From contig JBOGDF010000088.1 in NCBI GenBank assembly GCA_050701635.1, forward strand, positions 1 through 16,838: DNA of 16,838 bases. The letters are read 5' to 3'. A program made the translations under genes and the position numbers. Positions 1 to 6,063 of this stretch are shown piece after piece. The notes under the pieces are model-generated. The model made no database searches and was not told where the DNA came from. It saw nothing but the letters and a program-made list of their open reading frames with translations. Each line of letters starts with the position of its first letter. Position 1 is the stretch's first letter. Source of the stretch: WHSM01 sp050701635. Its GTDB lineage: Bacteria; Actinomycetota; Actinomycetes; Mycobacteriales; Micromonosporaceae.

Positions 1-278
1 GTCCCGGCCGGTCCCGCCGGCATCGCCAGCGGCGCCGCTCGCGCCGGCGTGCGCGGGCGTACCGGGTTTGTCCTTGTCGGGCACGTCAGCCTCCCCCGAG
101 GTGGCGTCGTTCGTACCGGTCGGCTCGGGGGCGGGACGGGGCCGGGGGCTCGGGCGGTGCCGCTTGTCGCGTACCACGAAGCCTTCCCCGGACCGCTCCG
201 CTCCCGAACCGCCACCAGCCTGACCGGACTGCGCAGCCCCGCGGGGCTGCGCAGTCTCGTCGTCGCGGTTCTGGTCGG

Positions 279-282
<4 letters not shown>
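1..282 (-). CDS. grpE: GrpE co-chaperone, 5' part only (runs off the left edge)
   Basis: GrpE is the nucleotide-exchange factor that releases ADP from DnaK. The frame is open from a GTG at 282 to the window edge (94 codons). The GTG shares four bases with the dnaK stop (GTGA), so translation is probably coupled. The visible part starts MTDQNRDDET, is acidic and low in complexity, and contains FVVRDKRH at about residues 35-42, which resembles the (V)VIRDKRR-type motif in the disordered N-terminus of actinobacterial GrpE. Residues 75-94 are rich in Ala, Gly and Thr. The coiled-coil and beta-wing domains would lie outside the window. The identification rests on position directly after dnaK, the start overlap and this motif, not on the conserved core. 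A perfect palindrome covers codons 9-19. Confidence 0.82.
227..256. repeat. Perfect 30-bp palindrome inside the start of grpE
   Basis: The 15-base arms GACTGCGCAGCCCCG and CGGGGCTGCGCAGTC abut with no spacer, so the whole element equals its own reverse complement. In the dnaK-grpE mRNA it would form a very stable GC hairpin 26 bases after the grpE start codon. It encodes E-T-A-Q-P-R-G-A-A-Q-S in grpE. It may limit transcription or ribosome movement beyond dnaK, or it may be an incidental product of alanine/glycine-rich codons. Confidence 0.85.
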
Positions 283-2165
<1,883 letters not shown>

Positions 2166-2218
2166 GTCTCGTGTCCTCCTATGGGAGATGCTTCCGCTCG
2201 AAACTGGAGCGGCTCAGA

Positions 2219-2239
2219 GTTGAGCCGATGCGACTCAAT
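2219..2239. promoter_or_regulatory. HAIR-like operator 1 (HspR site) upstream of dnaK
   Basis: The sequence reads GTTGAGC-N7-ACTCAAT. The known HspR-associated inverted repeat is CTTGAGT-N7-ACTCAAG, so spacing is exact and 11 of 14 arm positions match. It overlaps the downstream edge of the predicted dnaK -10 box and the start-site region, where a bound repressor would block initiation. Binding by HspR is inferred; hspR itself is not in the window. Confidence 0.78.
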
Positions 2240-2266
2240 AGTCCACACGGGTACGGACATCGTCAA
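2238..2266 (-). promoter_or_regulatory. dnaK: Predicted dnaK promoter (TTGACG-N17-GACTAT)
   Basis: Read on the minus strand, a -35-like TTGACG (complement at 2261-2266) is followed after exactly 17 bases by GACTAT (2238-2243). The -35 is close to the vegetative consensus; the -10 is moderate. The 5' leader to the dnaK ATG would be about 65 bases. It lies between the two HAIR-like repeats. Confidence 0.5.
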
Positions 2267-2272
2267 CTGGAA

Positions 2273-2293
2273 GTTGAGTCCGCCACACGCAAC
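2273..2293. promoter_or_regulatory. HAIR-like operator 2 (weaker) upstream of dnaK
   Basis: The sequence reads GTTGAGT-N7-ACGCAAC, with 11 of 14 arm positions agreeing with the CTTGAGT-N7-ACTCAAG consensus and the correct spacing. Its centre is 54 bp from that of operator 1, and it sits just upstream of the predicted -35. Multiple HAIR copies before dnaK are known in streptomycetes. The right arm is degenerate, so this is less sure than operator 1. Confidence 0.5.
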
Positions 2294-2440
2294 CCTGTTT
2301 TCCGAGGGTACGTCAGCCTGGCGGGCGTGAATCCGGGAGGTCCGCTACAGCGCCGGTAGATACCGTCCTGATCCCATTGGGGCCAGCCCGACTGAAGATC
2401 CACAGGGCGGGCCCCGAGCGAGGTTCGAGAAGGGAGCACG

Positions 2441-2773
2441 ATGGGAACCAGGACGTGGCGACTCGGTGTGGCCGCGGTAGCGCTCGCCGGGATCGGGGTC
2501 GCCGCCCCGCTCACGGTGGCCAACGCGGGCGAGGTGACCGCCAGCTGGGTCTACTGCGACTACCCGTACCAGTACCTGAAGTACGGGTGCCAAGGCCCAG
2601 ACGTGGCCACGGTGCAGAAGCGGCTGAACTGCGTCGGCATCAAGACCGCCGTGGACGGCTACTTCGGCTCCGACACCAGGTATTCGGTGATGACCTTCCA
2701 GAAGCGGGTCGGCCTGACCGTGGACGGCGTCGTCGGTCCGAATACCTGGAACGCACTCATCAAGTACTGCTAG
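2441..2773 (+). CDS. Small secreted peptidoglycan-binding domain protein
   Basis: A 110-residue exported protein consisting of one PG_binding_1 domain and nothing else. Residues 1-29 form a signal peptide (MGTRTWR start, hydrophobic core, likely cut after VANA). Residues 50-108 show the family pattern GPDVATVQKRLN, VDGYFGSDT, TFQKRVGLTVDGVVGPNTWNAL. Four cysteines (39, 50, 64, 110) lie in the exported part, the last being the C-terminal residue, which suggests two disulfides. The ATG follows AAGGGAG with normal spacing. There is no catalytic domain, so it probably binds cell-wall glycan as an accessory or inhibitor; its target is unknown. It is flanked by a divergent dnaK promoter region and its own terminator, so it appears monocistronic. 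I saw no convincing promoter between 2294 and 2440. Confidence 0.88.
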   Translation: MGTRTWRLGVAAVALAGIGVAAPLTVANAGEVTASWVYCDYPYQYLKYGCQGPDVATVQKRLNCVGIKTAVDGYFGSDTRYSVMTFQKRVGLTVDGVVGPNTWNALIKYC

Positions 2774-2779
2774 GAAGGT

Positions 2780-2805
2780 GCGGCCCGGCACACCGGCCGG
2801 GCCGC
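2780..2805 (+). terminator. GC hairpin terminator after the peptidoglycan-binding gene
   Basis: A perfect 10-bp stem (GCGGCCCGGC / GCCGGGCCGC) with a 6-base loop lies 7 bases after the stop codon. It lacks a T-tract, as is usual in GC-rich actinobacteria. Confidence 0.65.
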
Positions 2806-2846
2806 CCTCACAGCGCACCCACAGCGGCGGTCACCGGCGTACCCGC

Positions 2847-2859
2847 TAGCCTTGCCCAG
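2847..2859 (+). promoter_or_regulatory. -10 element of a leaderless galE transcript
   Basis: TAGCCT at 2847-2852 fits the actinobacterial -10 pattern TANNNT and lies 7 bases before the GTG at 2860. Transcription would start on the first base of the start codon. There is no Shine-Dalgarno sequence in front of this GTG, which supports leaderless translation. No clear -35 is visible. Confidence 0.5.
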
Positions 2860-3852
2860 GTGAAGGTGCTCATCTCCGGCGGAGCCGGCTACATCGGCAG
2901 TACGGTCGCATCGGCGTGTATCGACGCGGGGATCACTCCGGTGATCCTGGACAGTCTGGTCACCGGTCGACGGGAGTTCACCGAGGGGCGGGCGTTCTAC
3001 CAGGGCGACATCGCCGACGGCGAGCTGGTCGACCGGATCTTCGCCGAGCACCCGGACATCCACGCCACCATCCACCTGGGCGCGCTGATCGTGGTGCCGG
3101 AATCGGTGAGCCAGCCGCTGCGCTACTACGACGCCAACGTGACCCGCAGCCTGCGGTTCGTCGAGCACCTGCTGCGCAACGGGTGCGGCCGGCTGCTGTT
3201 CAGCTCGTCGGCGGCGATCTACCAACCCGGCGACGACTTCGCGGTGGACGAGGAGTCGCCGATCGCCGGGAGCAGCCCGTACGCCCGGACCAAGGCGGTC
3301 TGCGAAGCGATGTTCGCCGACATCGCGGCCACCCAGGACATCCGGATCCTGTCGCTGCGGTATTTCAACCCGATCGGCGCGGACCCGCAGCTGCGTACCG
3401 GGTTGCAGCTCGCCCGGCCCAGCCACGCGCTGGGCAAGATGATCGAGGCGATGCAGACCGGTGAGAAGTTCGCGATCACCGGAGTCGACTGGCCGACCCG
3501 GGACGGCACCGGCATCCGCGACTACATCCACGTGTGGGATCTCGCCGCCGCACATGTGGCCGCGCTGGAGGCGTTCGACACGATCCTGGCCGGAGAGGCG
3601 CGGAACACCGCGATCAACCTCGGCACCGGCTCCGGGACCACCGTTCGGGAGTTGCTGACCGCGTTCAACCAGGTCGTGGAGAACCCCATCGAGTGGTACG
3701 AGACCGAGTCGCGTCCCGGTGACGTGGCCGGCGCGTACTCCCGCAATGACAAGGCCGCCGCGCTGCTCGGCTGGAAGGCCCGGTACACCGTCGCGGAAGG
3801 CATCGCCGACTCGCTGCGGTGGTCCGCGGTACGCGACCAGCGGCTGCGCTGA
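2860..3852 (+). CDS. galE: GalE-like UDP-glucose 4-epimerase / NAD-dependent sugar epimerase
   Basis: A 330-residue extended short-chain dehydrogenase. GalE interconverts UDP-glucose and UDP-galactose in the cytosol for the Leloir pathway and galactan precursors. Visible features are the NAD-binding GGAGYIG at residues 7-13, the catalytic serine region LLFSSSAAIY (113-121), and the catalytic pair Y141xxxK145 (PYARTK). Later come the RYFNPIGA motif and the GalE signature PTRDGTGIRDYIHVWDLA. The open frame extends far upstream, but the conserved beta1-Gly-rich motif begins just after GTG 2860, and upstream translation overlaps the preceding terminator. The segment after FNPIGA (ADPQLRTGLQLARPSHAL) differs from the usual GalE sequence around the substrate pocket, so the exact sugar substrate is uncertain. 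It converges on the TetR gene with a 30-bp gap. Confidence 0.88.
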   Translation: MKVLISGGAGYIGSTVASACIDAGITPVILDSLVTGRREFTEGRAFYQGDIADGELVDRIFAEHPDIHATIHLGALIVVPESVSQPLRYYDANVTRSLRFVEHLLRNGCGRLLFSSSAAIYQPGDDFAVDEESPIAGSSPYARTKAVCEAMFADIAATQDIRILSLRYFNPIGADPQLRTGLQLARPSHALGKMIEAMQTGEKFAITGVDWPTRDGTGIRDYIHVWDLAAAHVAALEAFDTILAGEARNTAINLGTGSGTTVRELLTAFNQVVENPIEWYETESRPGDVAGAYSRNDKAAALLGWKARYTVAEGIADSLRWSAVRDQRLR

Positions 3853-3882
3853 CGCACCGAGGCGGCCCGGCCCGGGCGGGGA

Positions 3883-4590
3883 TCAGCCGCGCAGCGCGCG
3901 TACCAGATCAAGCACTTCATGGGTTATCGAGCGGAGCACCCGCAACCGGGTGAGCTCGACCAGCTTGCCGACCAGTGGGGTGGCGCGGTCGATCAGCAGC
4001 CGGGTCTTCGCCTGCTTCGGTGAGGTGTCGTGCACCCAGTAGAGCGTGATCCCCATGTGCGCCAGCCACAGCAGCTCGGGCAGCTCGTCGCGCAGCCGGT
4101 CGTCGAGCTTCACCGTGGCCCCACCGACGACATCGCGGAACAGCCCGATGCTCGCCTCCCGCGCCACGCTGGACTCGGGGCTGAACGGGCTCACCGGGGA
4201 GGACGGGTCGGTCGCGGTCTGGATCAACTTGCCCGCGAAGCTGTGGTACGGCGCCATCACGTCAACGCCTTTGTGCAGCACCAGCCGGAGCCGTTCGGTG
4301 AAGTCGGTGACACCGTGCAGCACCGGGATCGCGGCCGCCCAGACCTCCTTCTGCATCCGCTCGTAGAACGCCTCGACCAGGTGTTCCTTGGAGCCGTAGT
4401 AGTAGTACGCGTTGCCCAGCGAGACGCCGGCCTCGGCGGCGACCAGCCGCATCGTGGTCTGCTCGTACCCCCGCTCGGCGAACAGCCGTACGGCGGTGTC
4501 GACGATCAGCTGCCGGGTCTGCTCGCCGCGCGGCCGGGCCGACCCCGGCTCGGGTGCGGGGTCGGCGGTGGTCGGCGTGGACTCGGTCAC
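3883..4590 (-). CDS. TetR-family transcriptional regulator
   Basis: A 235-residue DNA-binding regulator. After about 20 disordered residues, positions 21-80 form a TetR N-terminal domain: RGEQTRQLIVDTAVRLFAERGY, then the helix-turn-helix TMRLVAAEAGVSLGNAYYYY and GSKEHLVEAF. The remainder is a helical ligand/dimer domain with no recognised ligand. The start is GTG 4590, which overlaps the TGA of the upstream membrane protein by four bases, so the two are translationally coupled and share one promoter. Two matching palindromes in the operon control region (5015-5030 and 5059-5074) are the obvious candidate operators, implying autorepression. The nearest genes do not reveal the inducer. Confidence 0.93.
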   Translation of the reverse strand: MTESTPTTADPAPEPGSARPRGEQTRQLIVDTAVRLFAERGYEQTTMRLVAAEAGVSLGNAYYYYGSKEHLVEAFYERMQKEVWAAAIPVLHGVTDFTERLRLVLHKGVDVMAPYHSFAGKLIQTATDPSSPVSPFSPESSVAREASIGLFRDVVGGATVKLDDRLRDELPELLWLAHMGITLYWVHDTSPKQAKTRLLIDRATPLVGKLVELTRLRVLRSITHEVLDLVRALRG

Positions 4591-5000
4591 GGCTGCGGCC
4601 AGGCCGGGGTCGGGTACGCCGCCCGTGCGGGATGCCGGGGTGGCGGCGGGCTACGTTCGGCGAGCCGGCGGCGGCGGATCCGGGACAGTGCGTACAGGTT
4701 GAGCGCGTGCAGTGCGCCCACCCCGAGCAGCACCCAGCCGAGCTTCAGGCTCAGCAGCTCGACGCCTTGGCTAGCGCTCTCGACGGGTCTGCTGGAACGG
4801 ATCGTGACCGCCACGTACCCCAGGCTGATCAGGTAGAAGCCGACCACGAGCAGCCGGTTGACCGAGTCGGCGAGCTTGGCGTCGCCGAACACCTCGGACA
4901 GGAAGACCTTGCCGTATCGGAACAGCACGTGCGCGACCGCCACGGTCAGCCCGATGCTGATGGCGAGGTACGCCAGGTAGATCAGAAGCTTCGGATCCAT
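4587..5000 (-). CDS. Small three-helix membrane protein, first gene of the TetR operon
   Basis: I do not recognise a named family. The 137-residue product has three predicted membrane helices (about 5-27, 49-67 and 84-105) separated by short loops. The loop FGDAKLADSVNR lies between helices 1 and 2. It ends in a basic stretch (RIRRRRLAER) and a proline-rich tail. The ATG at 5000 is preceded by GAGGG about 10 bases upstream (complement near 5010-5014). It is co-transcribed and coupled with the TetR gene, so the protein is likely either the effector or the sensor of whatever that regulator monitors. No transporter, enzyme or redox motif is visible. Confidence 0.82.
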   Translation of the reverse strand: MDPKLLIYLAYLAISIGLTVAVAHVLFRYGKVFLSEVFGDAKLADSVNRLLVVGFYLISLGYVAVTIRSSRPVESASQGVELLSLKLGWVLLGVGALHALNLYALSRIRRRRLAERSPPPPRHPARAAYPTPAWPQP

Positions 5001-5014
5001 GCTGCGTCACCCTC

Positions 5015-5030
5015 TTTGAACGTGTTCAAA
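5015..5030. promoter_or_regulatory. Palindromic operator O1 of the TetR operon
   Basis: TTTGAAC-GT-GTTCAAA, a perfect inverted repeat apart from the 2-base centre. It lies between the predicted transcription start and the first gene, just upstream of its Shine-Dalgarno. It shares TTGAAC-N2-GTTCAA with O2, the architecture typical of TetR-family operators. Confidence 0.72.
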
Positions 5031-5044
5031 TCTCGTCACCGCTC

Positions 5045-5073
5045 ACTGTAGGACGTTTCTTGAACATGTTCAA
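5045..5073 (-). promoter_or_regulatory. Predicted promoter of the membrane protein-TetR operon
   Basis: On the minus strand TTGAAC (complement at 5068-5073) is followed after exactly 17 bases by TACAGT (5045-5050). The -35 box is one half-site of palindrome O2, so a repressor bound there would exclude RNA polymerase. Confidence 0.58.
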
Positions 5074-5074
5074 G
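5059..5074. promoter_or_regulatory. Palindromic operator O2 of the TetR operon
   Basis: CTTGAACATGTTCAAG is a perfect 16-bp palindrome and shares its TTGAAC/GTTCAA arms with O1. The two centres are 44 bp apart. It overlaps the predicted -35 of the minus-strand operon and lies upstream of the divergent plus-strand gene, which it may also regulate. Confidence 0.75.
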
Positions 5075-5097
5075 TGCGGCCACCCCTGCGGCCACCC
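5075..5097. repeat. 11-bp direct repeat next to O2
   Basis: TGCGGCCACCC occurs at 5075-5085 and again at 5087-5097, a period of 12 bases, immediately beside operator O2 in the divergent intergenic region. Function unknown. Confidence 0.6.
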
Positions 5098-5175
5098 GGA
5101 AACTCCGCTGGGAAAGGTGTTGGGAACCCGGCGCCTGCGGACTCTCAGCGGTGAACCAGAGCCGAGGAGGCCGCC

Positions 5176-5844
5176 ATGTACACCGATGAAACCGCCGTCT
5201 ACTACTCCGCCACGTCGCCCATCACCGCCCGCCACCGCCGGCGCATCGTGGTGGCGCTGTTCGCCGCCGCGGCGCTGCTCGGCGTCGCGGCCGGCTGGTG
5301 GATGACCCTGCCGCCGGCCAGCCCGGGCGCCGTGACCGACATGTCCGCCGAGGCCTCGCCCAGCGGCTCACCCTCGCCGGCCCCGGCGTCACCGACCCAG
5401 GCCTCACCGGCCGCGTCCGGGAAGGCCGCGCCACCGCCGGGCCAGCCCGCCGGTGGCGGCAGCGCGGGCGACGCCGACAACACCAGCGGCGCCCCGCCGT
5501 CCGGTCCGTGTCACGGGCTGAGCGACGAGCAGAAGCACCACCTGGTCGTGACCCCTGACGAGCTGTACCTCAAGCCGAACGCCACCAAGGGCAGCTTCCT
5601 GATCTACAACTGCGGCGACGCGCCGATCGTCTGGAAGGCGAACTCGGAGCCGTACGTACACCTGGAGCAGACCGAGGGCGCACTGGCCGGTGGCCACCAC
5701 CTGAAGCTGTACTTCACCGTGGACACCGACGAGCTGGCCGACGGGCCGTACAGCTTCTCGATCAAGCTCAGCGAGCCGGACTCCGAGCACCACGCGTACG
5801 TCACGGTCCACGGTACGAAGCTGAGCATCGCCCTGGGCGATTGA
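5176..5844 (+). CDS. Membrane-anchored extracellular protein with an Ig/BACON-like beta domain
   Basis: I do not recognise a characterised homologue. The 222-residue product has a short cytoplasmic N-terminus with a basic HRRRR segment, one membrane helix (about 24-42, ending GWW), and a disordered Ser/Pro/Ala/Gly linker (46-110). Residues 118-215 form a compact extracellular domain predicted to be all beta. Its pattern (a Trp after APIV, a TEGALAGG turn, then DGPYSFSIKL) recalls BACON or other Ig-like sandwich domains; this is an inference. Cys112 and Cys146 could form a disulfide. The ATG follows a strong GAGGAGG (5164-5170). It is divergent from the TetR operon and ends at a strong hairpin, so it is monocistronic. 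A role in surface binding or protein interaction is possible. Confidence 0.85.
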   Translation: MYTDETAVYYSATSPITARHRRRIVVALFAAAALLGVAAGWWMTLPPASPGAVTDMSAEASPSGSPSPAPASPTQASPAASGKAAPPPGQPAGGGSAGDADNTSGAPPSGPCHGLSDEQKHHLVVTPDELYLKPNATKGSFLIYNCGDAPIVWKANSEPYVHLEQTEGALAGGHHLKLYFTVDTDELADGPYSFSIKLSEPDSEHHAYVTVHGTKLSIALGD

Positions 5845-5852
5845 ACATCAGA

Positions 5853-5882
5853 CGCCCGCGCGGCCCGGCCGCCGCGCGGGCG
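5853..5882 (+). terminator. Strong GC hairpin terminator
   Basis: A perfect 12-bp stem (CGCCCGCGCGGC / GCCGCGCGGGCG) with a 6-base loop, 8 bases after the stop of the preceding gene. No T-tract. Confidence 0.72.
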
Positions 5883-5966
5883 CCGCACTGTCAGAACGCC
5901 ACGGCGTCAGGCTCGAAGGCAATGGCCCCGCCGGGCGAGGTCACGACTAGGGTGAGAACGCTGGTG

Positions 5967-5982
5967 GTGAGGTGATCCTCAC
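5967..5982. promoter_or_regulatory. Inverted repeat upstream of etfD
   Basis: GTGAGG-TGAT-CCTCAC, a perfect 6-bp inverted repeat with a 4-base centre, about 85 bp before the gene. It could be a regulator site. No matching second copy is present in the window. Confidence 0.35.
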
Positions 5983-6011
5983 TGCAGACGCGAGCGGGTA
6001 GGTCCGCTAGG

Positions 6012-6025
6012 TTACTGGACGGTAA
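6012..6025. promoter_or_regulatory. TTACTGGACGGTAA operator-like palindrome upstream of etfD
   Basis: An imperfect dyad (TTAC arms matched by GTAA) about 40 bases before the start codon. It overlaps the 3' end of a possible -10 box TAGGTT (6008-6013). The position suits repression. The form resembles TetR-family operators; a link to a fatty-acid regulator is only a guess from the gene's role. Confidence 0.4.
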
Positions 6026-6063
6026 TCTCGCCGCGTCGGCCTGCCGCGCTGAGGAGGATCGTC

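Noticed and set aside
2377..2859. Upstream extension of the galE frame (to 491 residues)
   Set aside because: The extension overlaps the real peptidoglycan-binding gene and its terminator in another frame, and the Rossmann motif begins right after GTG 2860.
3861..3882. Short GC hairpin between galE and the TetR gene
   Set aside because: Only a 5-bp stem (GCCCG/CGGGC) in a GC-rich stretch, too weak to call a terminator.
5845..6063. Search for a small RNA or tiny gene in the 219-base gap before etfD
   Set aside because: Apart from the hairpin and the two dyads no ribosome site with a credible short frame was seen.
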